Positions 53,709 to 64,000 of a DNA stretch of 64,000 bases are shown here, in pieces (positions within the stretch are counted from its first letter, which is position 1; each line of letters starts with the position of its first letter). Below the pieces are notes generated by a model, which was not told the DNA's origin, did no database searches, and worked only from the letters and a program-made list of their open reading frames with translations. The stretch covers positions 1,488,001 to 1,552,000 of the forward strand of contig CP083824.1 in NCBI GenBank assembly GCA_023023105.1, given 5' to 3'. This DNA comes from Enterobacter ludwigii. GTDB taxonomy: Bacteria; Pseudomonadota; Gammaproteobacteria; Enterobacterales; Enterobacteriaceae. A program made the position numbers and the translations under genes.

Positions 53709-53832
53709 CCTTTTTGGTTCCTTTTTTGACCATATAGCAGGTGATTACCCGTGATATTACACCAGAGAGGTTCATTCTCCGCGCGGGTGTGACAAAATAG
53801 CGGTTTTGCAGTTAGCGAGTGGAACTCTCCCA

Positions 53833-54612
53833 ATGCGGGATCGCAATTTTGATGACATCGCGGAAAAGTTTTCGCGCAACATTTATGGCACCACGAAAGG
53901 GCAGTTACGTCAGACGATCCTCTGGCAGGATCTGGACAACATTCTTGCCACCTTTGGCGGTCAAACGTTGCGTGTGCTGGACGCCGGAGGCGGTGAAGGG
54001 CAGACGGCGATAAAAATGGCCGAGCGCGGTCATCACGTCACGCTTTGCGATCTTTCTGCTGAAATGGTCGCCCGTGCGACGCGTGCAGCAGAAGAGAAAG
54101 GTGTGAGCGACAACATGCATTTTATACAATGCGCCGCTCAGGATATCTCACAGCATTTGGAAACCCAGGTTGATCTGATATTGTTTCATGCGGTGCTGGA
54201 GTGGGTTGCCGATCCGCAAAGCGTATTACAAACCCTGTGGTCGATGTTACGCCCGGGCGGCACGCTGTCGCTGATGTTCTACAATGCTAACGGCTTCCTG
54301 ATGCATAACATGGTTGCAGGTAATTTCGACTATGTTCAGGTCGGGATGCCGAAAAAGAAAAAGCGCACGCTTTCCCCGGACTATCCGCGCGATCCACAGC
54401 AGGTGTACGGCTGGCTGGAAGAGATTGGCTGGCAGATCGTTGGGAAGACGGGCGTCAGGGTGTTTCATGATTATCTGCGTGAAAAACACAAACAGCGTGA
54501 CTGTTTTGACACCTTAACAGAATTAGAAACGCGGTATTGCCGTCAGGAGCCTTTTATCAGCCTTGGCCGCTATATTCACGTCACCGCGCACAAGCCGCAG
54601 ATGCAAGGATAA
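53833..54612 (+). CDS. cmoM: tRNA cmo5U34 methyltransferase CmoM
   Basis: CmoM (formerly SmtA) methylates 5-carboxymethoxyuridine at the wobble position of some tRNAs. The start at 53833 (MRDRNFDD) gives 259 aa against 261 in E. coli; an upstream TTG adds nine unconserved residues. The SAM-binding motif I VLDAGGGEGQTA is near residue 45. It precedes mukF by three bases and is part of the mukFEB operon. Confidence 0.96.
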   Translation: MRDRNFDDIAEKFSRNIYGTTKGQLRQTILWQDLDNILATFGGQTLRVLDAGGGEGQTAIKMAERGHHVTLCDLSAEMVARATRAAEEKGVSDNMHFIQCAAQDISQHLETQVDLILFHAVLEWVADPQSVLQTLWSMLRPGGTLSLMFYNANGFLMHNMVAGNFDYVQVGMPKKKKRTLSPDYPRDPQQVYGWLEEIGWQIVGKTGVRVFHDYLREKHKQRDCFDTLTELETRYCRQEPFISLGRYIHVTAHKPQMQG

Positions 54613-54615
54613 CCT

Positions 54616-55938
54616 ATGAGTGAATTTTCCCAGACAGTCCCCGAACTGGTTGCCTGGGCCAGGAAAAACGATTTCTCCATCTCGCTGCCGGTAGACAGAC
54701 TCTCTTTCCTGCTGGCGGTTGCCACGCTGAACGGCGAACGGCTGGATGGTGAAGTGAGCGAGGGTGAACTGGTGGATGCGTTCCGCCATGTCAGTGATGC
54801 GTTTGAGCAAACCAGCGAAACCATTAGCGTGCGTGCCAACAACGCAATCAACGATATGGTGCGTCAACGTCTGCTGAACCGCTTTACCAGCGAGCAGGCG
54901 GAAGGAAACGCCATCTATCGCCTGACGCCACTGGGCATCGGCATCACCGATTACTACATTCGCCAGCGTGAATTTTCCACGCTGCGTCTTTCCATGCAGC
55001 TCTCGATTGTTGCGGGTGAACTTAAGCGTGCTGCCGACGCGGCGGATGAAAACGGTGACGAATTCCACTGGCACCGCAATGTTTACGCACCGCTGAAATA
55101 CTCGGTAGCGGAGATTTTCGACAGTATCGATCTGACTCAGCGTCTGATGGACGAACAGCAGCAGCAGGTGAAAGACGATATTGCGCAGTTGCTGAACAAA
55201 GACTGGCGCGCGGCTATCTCCAGCTGCGAACTGTTGCTGTCGGAAACCTCCGGCACGCTGCGTGAACTGCAGGATACGCTGGAGGCCGCAGGGGATAAGC
55301 TCCAGGCCAACCTGCTACGCATTCAGGATGCGACCATGGCACATGACGATCTGCATTTTGTCGACCGTCTGGTCTTTGATTTGCAGAGTAAACTCGATCG
55401 CATTATTAGCTGGGGACAGCAGTCGATCGACCTGTGGATCGGCTACGACCGCCATGTGCATAAATTTATCCGTACCGCGATTGATATGGATAAAAACCGC
55501 GTCTTTGCCCAGCGTCTGCGTCAGTCTGTGCAAACCTATTTCGATGCGCCGTGGGCGCTGACCTACGCCAATGCCGATCGTCTGCTGGATATGCGCGACG
55601 AAGAGATGGCGCTGCGTGACGAAGAGGTGACCGGTGAACTGCCACCGGATCTGGAATACGAAGAATTCAACGAAATTCGTGAGCAACTTGCGGCCATGAT
55701 CGAAGAACAGCTCGCTGTCTACAAAACCAGACAAGTGCCGCTGGATCTTGGTCTCGTGGTGCGCGACTATCTGGCGCAATATCCTCGTGCACGCCACTTC
55801 GATGTTGCCCGCATTGTGGTAGACCAGGCGGTGCGCCTGGGTGTCGCACAAGCAGATTTCACCGGACTGCCGCCGAAGTGGCAGCCAATTAACGATTACG
55901 GAGCCAAGGTACAGGCGCATGTCATTGACAAATATTGA
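54616..55938 (+). CDS. mukF: Chromosome partition protein MukF
   Basis: MukF is the kleisin of the MukBEF condensin. The 440-aa length equals E. coli. An N-terminal winged-helix dimerisation domain (residues about 1-100) is followed by a helical region that binds MukE, and a C-terminal winged helix that touches the MukB head. mukE starts inside its last 20 bases. Confidence 0.98.
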   Translation: MSEFSQTVPELVAWARKNDFSISLPVDRLSFLLAVATLNGERLDGEVSEGELVDAFRHVSDAFEQTSETISVRANNAINDMVRQRLLNRFTSEQAEGNAIYRLTPLGIGITDYYIRQREFSTLRLSMQLSIVAGELKRAADAADENGDEFHWHRNVYAPLKYSVAEIFDSIDLTQRLMDEQQQQVKDDIAQLLNKDWRAAISSCELLLSETSGTLRELQDTLEAAGDKLQANLLRIQDATMAHDDLHFVDRLVFDLQSKLDRIISWGQQSIDLWIGYDRHVHKFIRTAIDMDKNRVFAQRLRQSVQTYFDAPWALTYANADRLLDMRDEEMALRDEEVTGELPPDLEYEEFNEIREQLAAMIEEQLAVYKTRQVPLDLGLVVRDYLAQYPRARHFDVARIVVDQAVRLGVAQADFTGLPPKWQPINDYGAKVQAHVIDKY

Positions 55939-56623
55939 ACAAGTGATGCCAGTTAAGCTGGCACAGGCGCTGGCGAATCCGTTATTTCCGGCGCTGGACA
56001 GCCAGCTGCGTGCCGGTCGTCACATTGGCTTAGACGAGCTGGATAATCACGCCTTTTTGATGGACTTCCAGGAGTACCTGGAAGAGTTTTATGCACGCTA
56101 TAACGTGGAGCTTATCCGCGCACCGGAAGGGTTTTTCTACCTGCGTCCACGCTCCACGACGCTGATTCCGCGCTCCGTGCTCTCCGAGCTGGATATGATG
56201 GTCGGCAAAATTCTTTGCTATCTCTATCTCAGCCCGGAACGTCTGGCGAATGAAGGGATCTTCACCCAGCAGGAACTTTACGACGAGCTGTTGACGCTGG
56301 CAGATGAGAGCAAGCTGCTTAAGCTGGTGAACAACCGCTCCACGGGTTCGGATCTCGATCGTCAGAAATTACAGGAAAAGGTTCGTTCTTCCCTGAACCG
56401 TCTGCGTCGTCTGGGTATGGTCTGGTTTATGGGCCACGACAGTAGCAAATTCCGCATCACGGAATCTGTCTTCCGCTTCGGCGCCGATGTGCGTGCGGGC
56501 GATGACGCGCGTGAGGCGCAGCTTCGCATGATCCGCGATGGTGAAGCGATGCCGGTGGAAAACCATTTGCAGCTCAATGATGAGCATGAAGAGAATCTGC
56601 CGGATAGCGGGGAGGAAGAGTAA
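55919..56623 (+). CDS. mukE: Chromosome partition protein MukE
   Basis: MukE is the dimeric tandem winged-helix (KITE) subunit of MukBEF. The start at 55919 ([10 protein letters not shown]) gives 234 aa, as in E. coli, and overlaps mukF by 20 bases. Its TAA overlaps the mukB ATG by one base. Confidence 0.97.
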   Translation: MSLTNIEQVMPVKLAQALANPLFPALDSQLRAGRHIGLDELDNHAFLMDFQEYLEEFYARYNVELIRAPEGFFYLRPRSTTLIPRSVLSELDMMVGKILCYLYLSPERLANEGIFTQQELYDELLTLADESKLLKLVNNRSTGSDLDRQKLQEKVRSSLNRLRRLGMVWFMGHDSSKFRITESVFRFGADVRAGDDAREAQLRMIRDGEAMPVENHLQLNDEHEENLPDSGEEE

Positions 56624-59600
56624 TGATTGAACGCGGTAAATTTCGCTCACTAACGCTGATTAACTGGAACGGCTTCTTCGCCCGAACGTTCGATCTGGAT
56701 GAGTTGGTCACGACGCTCTCCGGCGGTAACGGTGCGGGTAAATCCACCACCATGGCGGCGTTTGTTACGGCGCTGATTCCCGATCTGACGCTGCTTCACT
56801 TCCGTAACACCACCGAAGCGGGGGCAACAAGCGGCTCCCGTGATAAAGGTCTGCACGGTAAGCTGAAGGCTGGCGTCTGCTATTCGGTGCTGGACGTCAT
56901 TAACTCCCGTCATCAGCGTGTGGTGGTGGGCGTACGTCTGCAGCAGGTCGCGGGTCGCGACCGTAAAGTGGATATCAAACCATTTGCGATCCAGGGGCTG
57001 CCAACATCTATGCAGCCGACGGCGCTGCTAACGGAAACCCTGAACGAGCGCCAGGCGCGCGTGCTGACGCTGCAGGAGCTGAAAGACAAGCTCGAAGCCA
57101 TCGAAGGCGTGCAGTTCAAGCAGTTCAACTCGATTACCGACTACCACTCGCTGATGTTCGATCTGGGCGTGGTGGCGCGTCGTCTGCGCACGGCGTCAGA
57201 CCGTAGCAAATACTATCGCCTGATCGAAGCGTCGCTGTACGGCGGTATCTCCAGCGCCATTACCCGCTCCCTGCGTGACTACCTGCTGCCGGAAAACAGC
57301 GGCGTGCGTAAAGCCTTCCAGGATATGGAAGCCGCGCTGCGTGAAAACCGCATGACGCTGGAAGCGATTCGCGTTACCCAGTCTGACCGCGACCTGTTTA
57401 AACACCTGATCAGCGAAGCTACTAACTACGTGGCTGCGGACTACATGCGTCACGCCAACGAGCGCCGCGTGCATCTCGATCAGGCATTAGAGTACCGTCG
57501 CGAGCTGTTTACCTCCCGTAAACAGCTGGTGGCCGAGCAGTACAAGCACGTCGAAATGGCGCGCGAGCTGGGCGAGCACACCGGTGCTGAGGGCGATCTG
57601 GAAGCGGATTACCAGGCCGCCAGCGATCACCTGAATCTGGTGCAGACCGCACTGCGCCAGCAGGAGAAAATCGAACGCTACGAAGCGGACCTCGATGAGC
57701 TGCAAATTCGTCTCGAAGAACAGAATGAAGTGGTGGCTGAAGCTGCCGACATGCAGGAAGAGAATGAAGCCCGCGCTGAAGCCGCCGAACTGGAAGTCGA
57801 TGAGCTGAAAAGCCAGCTTGCTGATTATCAGCAGGCGCTGGATGTGCAGCAGACGCGTGCAATTCAATACACCCAGGCATTGCAGGCGTTACAGCGTGCA
57901 AAAGAGCTGTGCCACCTGCCTGATCTGACACCAGAAAGCGCTGATGAGTGGCTGGATACCTTCCAGGCTAAAGAGCAGGAAGCAACCGAGAAGCTGCTCT
58001 CTCTCGAACAGAAAATGAGCGTCGCGCAAACGGCACACAGCCAGTTTGAACAAGCTTATCAGTTGGTGGTGGCGATTAACGGTCCGCTGGCGCGCAATGA
58101 AGCATGGGACATCGCCCGCGAATTGCTGCGCGACGGCGTGAACCAGCGACATCTGGCCGAGCAGATGCAGCCACTGCGTATGCGTCTGAACGAGCTGGAA
58201 CAGCGCTTGCGCGAGCAACAGGAAGCGGAGCGTCTGCTGGCGGAGTTCTGCAAGCGTCAGGGTAAAAATTACGATATCGACGATCTCGAGGCTCTGCATC
58301 AGGAGCTGGAAGCGCGTATCGCCGCACTCTCCGACACCGTCTCCAGCGCCAGCGAACAGCGTATGACCCTGCGTCAGGAGATGGAGCAGCTTCAGTCTCG
58401 TTCTCAAACTCTGTTGCAGCGTGCGCCTGTCTGGCTGGCGGCGCAAAGCAGCCTGAACCAGCTCAGCGAGCAGTGCGGCGAAGAGTTTACATCCAGCCAG
58501 GAAGTGACCGAATACCTGCAGCAACTGCTGGAGCGCGAGCGCGAGGCCATTGTTGAGCGTGATGAAGTGGGCGCGCGTAAGCGTGACGTTGATGAAGAGA
58601 TTGAACGTTTAAGCCAGCCGGGTGGTGCGGAAGATCCGCGTCTGAATACCCTGGCTGAACGTTTCGGCGGTGTGCTGTTGTCCGAAATTTATGACGATGT
58701 CGGACTGGACGATGCCCCGTACTTCTCAGCACTTTATGGCCCATCGCGTAACGCGATTGTGGTGCCGGATTTGTCGCTGGTTTCCGAGCAGCTTGCTGGT
58801 CTGGAAGATTGCCCGGAAGATCTCTACCTGATCGAAGGGGATCCGCAGTCGTTCGATGACAGCGTATTCAGTGTCGACGAGCTGGAAAAAGCGGTGGTGG
58901 TGAAAATCGCTGACCGTCAGTGGCGTTATTCCCGCTTCCCTGAGCTGCCTCTGTTTGGTCGCGCTGCACGTGAAAGCCGCATTGAAAGTTTGCACGCCGA
59001 GCGAGAAACGTTGTCTGAACGTTTTGCGACGTTGTCGTTTGACGTGCAGAAAACCCAGCGCCTGCACCAGGCATTTAGCCGCTTTATCGGCAGCCACCTG
59101 GGCGTGGCGTTTGATGCTGACCCGGAAGCGGAAATCCGTAAGCTCAATACCCGTCGTGGTGAACTGGAACGCGCCATTGCCAGTCATGAAAATGACAACC
59201 AGCAGAGCCGTGTTCAGTTCGAACAAGCGAAAGAGGGCGTTGCTGCTCTTAACCGCATTTTGCCACGCCTGAATCTGCTGGCGGATGAAACCCTGGCCGA
59301 CCGTGTGGATGAGATCCAGGAACGTCTGGATGAAGCCCAGGAAGCTGCGCGTTTCATTCAGCAGCATGGTAATCAACTGGCGAAGCTGGAGTCGGTTGTC
59401 TCTGTTCTGCAGAGTGACCCGGAACAGTTTGAGCAGTTAAAAGAAGACTATGCCTGGTCGCAACAGGTGCAGCGCGAAGCGCGTCAGCAGGCATTTGCCC
59501 TGACGGAAGTCGTGCAGCGTCGTGCACATTTCGGCTACTCCGACTCGGCTGAAATGCTGAGCGGCAACAGCGACCTGAATGAAAAGCTGCGTCAGCGTCT

Positions 59601-61074
59601 TGAGCAGGCTGAAGCGGAACGTACGCGTGCTCGCGAAGCGATGCGCAGCCACTCGGCACAGCTGAACCAGTACAACCAGGTGCTGGCCTCGCTGAAAAGC
59701 TCCTTCGACACCAAGAAAGAGCTGTTAAACGACCTGCAGAAAGAGCTTCAGGACATCGGCGTTCGTGCCGACAGCGGGGCAGAAGAGCGGGCGCGTATAC
59801 GCCGTGACGAACTGCATTCCCAGCTCAGTAATAACCGCGCACGCCGCAATCAGCTGGAAAAAGCGCTGACCTTCTGCGAAGCAGAAATGGATAACCTGAC
59901 GCGTCGCCTGCGTAAACTGGAACGTGACTACCATGAAATGCGCGAGCAGGTCGTGACCGCGAAGGCGGGCTGGTGCGCAGTAATGCGGATGGTGAAAGAC
60001 AACAACGTTGAGCGACGTCTGCACCGTCGCGAGCTGGCGTATCTCTCTGCCGATGAACTGCGCTCTATGTCGGATAAGGCGTTGGGTGCGCTGCGTCTGG
60101 CGGTCGCGGACAACGAGCACCTGCGCGATGTACTGCGCATGTCAGAGGATCCGAAACGTCCTGAGCGTAAAATTCAGTTCTTTGTGGCCGTTTATCAGCA
60201 CCTGCGTGAACGTATTCGTCAGGATATCATTCGTACCGACGATCCGGTCGAAGCCATCGAACAGATGGAAATTGAGCTGGGTCGTCTGACGGAAGAACTG
60301 ACCTCACGTGAGCAGAAGCTGGCGATCAGCTCTCGCAGCGTGGCGAATATCATCCGCAAAACCATTCAGCGTGAGCAGAACCGTATTCGTCAGTTGAACC
60401 AGGGCCTGCAGAGCGTGTCGTTTGGCCAGGTAAACAGCGTGCGTCTTAACGTCAATGTGCGTGAAGCCCACTCGACGCTGCTGGAAGTGCTCTCAGAGCA
60501 GCACGAACAGCATCAGGATCTGTTCAATAGCAACCGTCTGACCTTCTCTGAAGCCCTGGCGAAGCTGTATCAGCGTCTGAACCCGCAGATTGATATGGGA
60601 CAACGCACGCCGCAAACCATCGGTGAAGAGCTGCTGGATTACCGTAACTATCTGGAAATGGAAGTTGAGGTTAACCGTGGTTCCGACGGCTGGCTGCGTG
60701 CGGAATCGGGGGCGCTCTCTACGGGTGAAGCGATCGGTACCGGGATGTCCATTCTGGTGATGGTGGTACAGAGCTGGGAAGATGAAGCACGCCGCCTGCG
60801 CGGCAAAGACATCTCCCCATGTCGACTGCTGTTCCTGGATGAAGCGGCGCGCCTTGATGCCCGCTCTATTGCTACGCTGTTTGAGCTTTGCGAGCGTCTT
60901 GATATGCAGCTCATCATTGCGGCACCGGAAAACATCAGTCCTGAAAAAGGGACCACCTATAAGCTGGTGCGTAAGGTGTTCCAGAACAGCGAACACGTTC
61001 ACGTTGTTGGGCTGCGAGGCTTCGCCCCTCAGCCGCCAGAGTCATTACCGGAAACCACGGCGGACGCTTCCTGA
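56623..61074 (+). CDS. mukB: Chromosome partition protein MukB
   Basis: MukB is the SMC-like ATPase of the enterobacterial condensin. The 1483-aa protein is three residues shorter than E. coli. The N-terminal head has Walker [11 protein letters not shown] near residue 32. Long coiled coils flank a central hinge at about residues 665-780, and the C-terminal head has the signature [10 protein letters not shown] and Walker [12 protein letters not shown]. It forms an operon with cmoM, mukF and mukE and ends at a strong terminator. Confidence 0.98.
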   Translation: MIERGKFRSLTLINWNGFFARTFDLDELVTTLSGGNGAGKSTTMAAFVTALIPDLTLLHFRNTTEAGATSGSRDKGLHGKLKAGVCYSVLDVINSRHQRVVVGVRLQQVAGRDRKVDIKPFAIQGLPTSMQPTALLTETLNERQARVLTLQELKDKLEAIEGVQFKQFNSITDYHSLMFDLGVVARRLRTASDRSKYYRLIEASLYGGISSAITRSLRDYLLPENSGVRKAFQDMEAALRENRMTLEAIRVTQSDRDLFKHLISEATNYVAADYMRHANERRVHLDQALEYRRELFTSRKQLVAEQYKHVEMARELGEHTGAEGDLEADYQAASDHLNLVQTALRQQEKIERYEADLDELQIRLEEQNEVVAEAADMQEENEARAEAAELEVDELKSQLADYQQALDVQQTRAIQYTQALQALQRAKELCHLPDLTPESADEWLDTFQAKEQEATEKLLSLEQKMSVAQTAHSQFEQAYQLVVAINGPLARNEAWDIARELLRDGVNQRHLAEQMQPLRMRLNELEQRLREQQEAERLLAEFCKRQGKNYDIDDLEALHQELEARIAALSDTVSSASEQRMTLRQEMEQLQSRSQTLLQRAPVWLAAQSSLNQLSEQCGEEFTSSQEVTEYLQQLLEREREAIVERDEVGARKRDVDEEIERLSQPGGAEDPRLNTLAERFGGVLLSEIYDDVGLDDAPYFSALYGPSRNAIVVPDLSLVSEQLAGLEDCPEDLYLIEGDPQSFDDSVFSVDELEKAVVVKIADRQWRYSRFPELPLFGRAARESRIESLHAERETLSERFATLSFDVQKTQRLHQAFSRFIGSHLGVAFDADPEAEIRKLNTRRGELERAIASHENDNQQSRVQFEQAKEGVAALNRILPRLNLLADETLADRVDEIQERLDEAQEAARFIQQHGNQLAKLESVVSVLQSDPEQFEQLKEDYAWSQQVQREARQQAFALTEVVQRRAHFGYSDSAEMLSGNSDLNEKLRQRLEQAEAERTRAREAMRSHSAQLNQYNQVLASLKSSFDTKKELLNDLQKELQDIGVRADSGAEERARIRRDELHSQLSNNRARRNQLEKALTFCEAEMDNLTRRLRKLERDYHEMREQVVTAKAGWCAVMRMVKDNNVERRLHRRELAYLSADELRSMSDKALGALRLAVADNEHLRDVLRMSEDPKRPERKIQFFVAVYQHLRERIRQDIIRTDDPVEAIEQMEIELGRLTEELTSREQKLAISSRSVANIIRKTIQREQNRIRQLNQGLQSVSFGQVNSVRLNVNVREAHSTLLEVLSEQHEQHQDLFNSNRLTFSEALAKLYQRLNPQIDMGQRTPQTIGEELLDYRNYLEMEVEVNRGSDGWLRAESGALSTGEAIGTGMSILVMVVQSWEDEARRLRGKDISPCRLLFLDEAARLDARSIATLFELCERLDMQLIIAAPENISPEKGTTYKLVRKVFQNSEHVHVVGLRGFAPQPPESLPETTADAS

Positions 61075-61091
61075 AGCGTCTTCTGATCGGG

Positions 61092-61119
61092 AGCGGCGCA
61101 TTGGCGCCGCTTTTTTTTT
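61092..61119 (+). terminator. mukB operon terminator
   Basis: AGCGGCGC-ATTG-GCGCCGCT followed by eight or more T residues, 17 bases after mukB. Confidence 0.92.
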
Positions 61120-61252
61120 AAACTTAACTTGTGCTTAGGGCTGCGTTATCTTTAAACTTCTTTACATAAGGTAAGGCAACTGATTTGCCGTCTACCTATA
61201 ATAGAAGAAAGCCCCACCGTGATGGGCATGTCGTGAAAACAGGGGGCAAGGG

Positions 61253-63076
61253 ATGTTGCTAAAGAAAAAATGTGGTCGTCAGCTGTCTGCGCTCAGCTTA
61301 TGCCTGGCAGTGATGTTTGCTCCGCTGTTAACCGCTCAGGCCGATGAGCCTGAAATTGTGCCGACTGACAGCTCCGCAACGACAGGCGCACAGCCAACGT
61401 CGTTGTCTCAACCGCTGGAACAGTCACCTGCAACGGCTATTATGGCCGGTATTAAGCCGTTGCCCGAAGGCATTGACGTCGACTCTCTCCGCCAGCAGCT
61501 ACACGCTGGGCTGCCTTCAGGGTACACACCTATCTATATCAATCAGCTCACGCTGCTCTATGCTGCCCGCGATATGAAACCGATGTGGGACAACCGTGAC
61601 GCAGTACGCGCCTTTCAGCAACAGCTTGCGGAAGTGGCCATTGCCGGGTTCCAGCCGCAGTTTACTGCGTGGGTTGAGCTGTTAACCGATCCTGCCGTTA
61701 CCGGGCAAGCGCGGGACGTGGTGCTTTCTGATGCAATGATGGGCTACCTGCAGTTTGTGGCAGGTATTCCGGTCAATGGCAACCGCTGGTTGTACAGTGA
61801 TAAGCCTTATAAGCTGGCGACGCCGGCGCTGTCGGTGATTAATCAGTGGCAGTTAGCCCTCGATAATGGCGATCTACCCCGCTTTATAGCCAGTCTTGCG
61901 CCAGCGCATCCGCAATATGCCACCCTGCACCAGTCGCTTCTTGAACTGGTGGGCGAATCACGTCCGTGGCCGCAAATGCGTGGCAGTGCGACACTGCGTC
62001 CGGGGCAGTGGAGCAGCGATGTTCCTGCCCTGCGTGAGATCTTAAAGCGTTCCGGTATTCTGGACGGTGGGCCAAAGATTGCACTGCCCGGCGATGATCC
62101 GCAAAACGTCGTGGTCAGTCCATCAGCTTCTGTGAAAGAGAAGAAAGCGGTGGTCGTGAGCGACAAACCGGCGGTTTACGATCGCGAACTGGTTGCGGCA
62201 GTTAAACAATTCCAGGCCGCTCAGGGGCTGGGGGCCGATGGCGTCATCGGCCAGACGACGCGTGACTGGCTGAACGTATCACCTGCGCAGCGGGCAGGGG
62301 TGCTGGCGCTGAATATCCAGCGTTTGCGCTTACTGCCGGGAACGCTCTCTACCGGGATCATGGTTAACATTCCTGCGTATTCGCTGGTCTATTATCAGAA
62401 CGGTAGTGAAGTACTGGCGTCGCGCGTGATTGTCGGACGTCCCGATCGTAAAACACCGATGATGAGCAGTGCGCTGAATAACGTGGTGGTTAACCCACCG
62501 TGGAACGTACCGCCGACCCTGGCACGCAAAGATATTCTGCCTAAAGTCTGGAACGATCCGGGTTATCTGGAACGTCATGGCTATACGGTCATGCGGGGAT
62601 GGAACAGCAAAGAGGCCATCGATCCGTATATGGTCGACTGGTCGACGATCACGGCTTCAAATCTGCCGTTCCGCTTCCAGCAGGCTCCAGGGGCGCATAA
62701 CTCGTTGGGACGCTACAAATTCAATATGCCGAGTTCAGAAGCTATCTATCTGCACGATACGCCGAACCACAACCTGTTCCAGAAAGATACTCGCGCCCTG
62801 AGTTCTGGCTGTGTGCGCGTGAACAAAGCCTCAGAGCTTGCCAATATGCTGTTGCAGGATGCGGGCTGGAACGATACGCGTATTTCTGACGCCCTGAAAC
62901 AGGGGGATACGCGGTACGTTAATATTCGACACAATATTCCGGTCAATCTTTACTATCTGACCGCGTTTGTTGGCGAAGACGGGCGTACTCAGTATCGTAC
63001 AGATATTTACAATTATGATCTCACCGCGCGATCCGGCGCACAAATTTTGCCAAAAGCTGAACAATTAATCAGGTAA
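61253..63076 (+). CDS. ldtD: L,D-transpeptidase LdtD (YcbB)
   Basis: LdtD makes 3-3 crosslinks in peptidoglycan and supports beta-lactam resistance and survival of outer-membrane damage. The 607-aa precursor (E. coli 615) has a Sec signal peptide (cleavage after AQA near residue 30). A peptidoglycan-binding domain ([18 protein letters not shown]) lies near residue 318. The YkuD catalytic domain has the HDTPNHNLF and SGCVRV motifs, with catalytic Cys at residue 520. CAAGGGATG holds only a modest Shine-Dalgarno. mepK follows 175 bases later. Confidence 0.97.
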   Translation: MLLKKKCGRQLSALSLCLAVMFAPLLTAQADEPEIVPTDSSATTGAQPTSLSQPLEQSPATAIMAGIKPLPEGIDVDSLRQQLHAGLPSGYTPIYINQLTLLYAARDMKPMWDNRDAVRAFQQQLAEVAIAGFQPQFTAWVELLTDPAVTGQARDVVLSDAMMGYLQFVAGIPVNGNRWLYSDKPYKLATPALSVINQWQLALDNGDLPRFIASLAPAHPQYATLHQSLLELVGESRPWPQMRGSATLRPGQWSSDVPALREILKRSGILDGGPKIALPGDDPQNVVVSPSASVKEKKAVVVSDKPAVYDRELVAAVKQFQAAQGLGADGVIGQTTRDWLNVSPAQRAGVLALNIQRLRLLPGTLSTGIMVNIPAYSLVYYQNGSEVLASRVIVGRPDRKTPMMSSALNNVVVNPPWNVPPTLARKDILPKVWNDPGYLERHGYTVMRGWNSKEAIDPYMVDWSTITASNLPFRFQQAPGAHNSLGRYKFNMPSSEAIYLHDTPNHNLFQKDTRALSSGCVRVNKASELANMLLQDAGWNDTRISDALKQGDTRYVNIRHNIPVNLYYLTAFVGEDGRTQYRTDIYNYDLTARSGAQILPKAEQLIR

Positions 63077-63251
63077 ATGAAGTAGTTCGGGAGAAATGAT
63101 TGTCGTAAGTTATGGTGAATAAGGGGCAATATCGCTGTAAGCCGCGTATTCACTGGGGTTGGGCGCCTTGACGTACCCTGTTTTGCCAGTTAAGGTGCCC
63201 TTCGTGCGCTAAGCATATTACGATAAACATTGACCTGTAGACCTGATTATC

Positions 63252-63803
63252 ATGGACAAATTTGACGCTAATCGCCGCAAACTGCTGGCGTTAGGTGGTG
63301 TTGCGCTCGGCGCAGCGGCCATCTTGCCGACGCCAGCATTTGCCACCCTCTCGACACCTCGTCCGCGAGTTTTAACGCTCAACAATCTCCATACCGGTGA
63401 GTCGTTAAAAGCGGAATTCTTCGATGGCAGAGGCTATATTCAGGATGAATTAGCAAGACTTAACCACTTTTTCCGTGATTACCGCGCGAATAAAATAAAA
63501 GCCATCGATCCAGGACTGTTTGATCAGCTTTTCCGCCTTCAGGGCCTGCTGGGTACCAGCAAGCCGGTGCAGCTTATTTCTGGTTATCGCTCTATTGATA
63601 CCAATAATGAACTGCGTGCCCACAGTCGCGGGGTAGCCAAAAAAAGCTATCACACGAAGGGACAGGCAATGGATTTCCATATTGAGGGCGTTTCGTTAGC
63701 CAATATTCGCAAAGCTGCGTTATCTATGCGCGCAGGTGGTGTAGGATATTACCCCAGCAGCAACTTTGTACATATTGATACCGGTCCGGTTCGGCACTGG
63801 TAA
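63252..63803 (+). CDS. mepK: Murein DD-endopeptidase MepK (YcbK)
   Basis: MepK is an M15A-type endopeptidase that cuts 3-3 and some 4-3 crosslinks to allow wall growth. The 183-aa protein has a twin-arginine signal ([10 protein letters not shown] near residue 7), one residue longer than E. coli. Metal-binding H and D residues are in [10 protein letters not shown] and FVHIDTG. It lies next to ldtD, whose crosslinks it opens. Confidence 0.95.
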   Translation: MDKFDANRRKLLALGGVALGAAAILPTPAFATLSTPRPRVLTLNNLHTGESLKAEFFDGRGYIQDELARLNHFFRDYRANKIKAIDPGLFDQLFRLQGLLGTSKPVQLISGYRSIDTNNELRAHSRGVAKKSYHTKGQAMDFHIEGVSLANIRKAALSMRAGGVGYYPSSNFVHIDTGPVRHW

Positions 63804-63823
63804 TAACGAAACACAGGAGCAGT

Positions 63824-64000
63824 ATGAACTATCGTATTATTCCGGTTACGGCGTTCTCCCAGAATTGTTCATTAATCTGGTGTGAACAAACCAAACTGGC
63901 CGCGCTTGTCGATCCCGGCGGCGACGCTGAGAAGATCAAACAGGAAGTTGCAGATAGCGGTGTGACGCTGATGCAGATATTACTGACGCATGGTCACCTT
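63824..64000 (+). CDS. gloC: Hydroxyacylglutathione hydrolase GloC (YcbL), 3' partial
   Basis: The first 59 codons ([19 protein letters not shown]) of a metallo-beta-lactamase-fold glyoxalase II are present. They match E. coli YcbL, which is about 215 aa, and end at THGHL inside the T-H-x-H-x-D-H metal motif. CAGGAGC precedes the ATG. The gene starts 20 bases after mepK and is likely co-transcribed with it. Confidence 0.95.
   Translation, partial: MNYRIIPVTAFSQNCSLIWCEQTKLAALVDPGGDAEKIKQEVADSGVTLMQILLTHGHL

Overview
The window is chromosomal DNA of an Enterobacteriaceae species close to Enterobacter, Leclercia or Lelliottia. Nearly every protein is recognisable as the orthologue of an Escherichia coli gene, and the gene order follows the E. 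coli ybjD-to-ycbL (about 20 min) segment in the same orientation. It differs from E. coli K-12 in lacking ycaC/ycaM/ycaN/ycaK between dmsC and pflA, ycaL between aroA and cmk, and the tRNA-Ser gene serW between clpA and infA. The genus is inferred from remembered protein similarity; no search was possible.

Layout. 1-9000: ybjD (5' truncated by the window), ybjX, macAB efflux pump, cspD, clpS-clpA. 9000-11200: the only clearly accessory island, set between clpA and infA. It holds two hairpins, a decayed ash-like phage reading frame, a phage-type C4 antisense RNA with its own promoter, a 145-aa acidic ORF of unknown function whose start region is complementary to the C4 RNA, then an AT-rich leader and a type I-F CRISPR array of 17 repeats plus one decayed remnant, with no cas genes. 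11200-17000: infA, aat, cydDC and trxB on the minus strand. 17500-25400: lrp, ftsK, lolA, rarA, serS. 25500-31600: anaerobic DMSO reductase dmsABC, ycaD, and a CigR-like secreted protein. 31600-35800: pyruvate formate-lyase system pflA, pflB, focA (minus strand). 36100-38700: ycaO and divergent ycaP. 38900-44500: serC-aroA, cmk, rpsA, ihfB. 44600-52000: ycaI, msbA-lpxK, ycaQ, ycaR-kdsB. 52000-64000: ycbJ, elyC, cmoM-mukF-mukE-mukB, ldtD, mepK and the start of gloC.

How the genes work together. Anaerobic energy metabolism is concentrated here: dmsABC, and pflA/pflB/focA, both with FNR-type sites upstream. Envelope biogenesis is another theme: lolA, ycaI neighbour msbA-lpxK-kdsB (lipid A and KDO), elyC, ldtD and mepK. 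Chromosome organisation is represented by ftsK, ihfB, lrp and mukFEB; protein turnover by clpS-clpA and aat, which together write and read N-end-rule degrons.

The most unusual part is the 9.1-11.1 kb island. The C4-like RNA folds as a three-way junction whose exposed loops match, by exact complementarity of 10, 9 and 7 nt, the leader and start codon of the adjacent ORF. This is the architecture of the phage P1/P7 immunity switch, here standing next to a cas-less type I-F array in the chromosomal slot where E. coli strains carry complete I-F loci.
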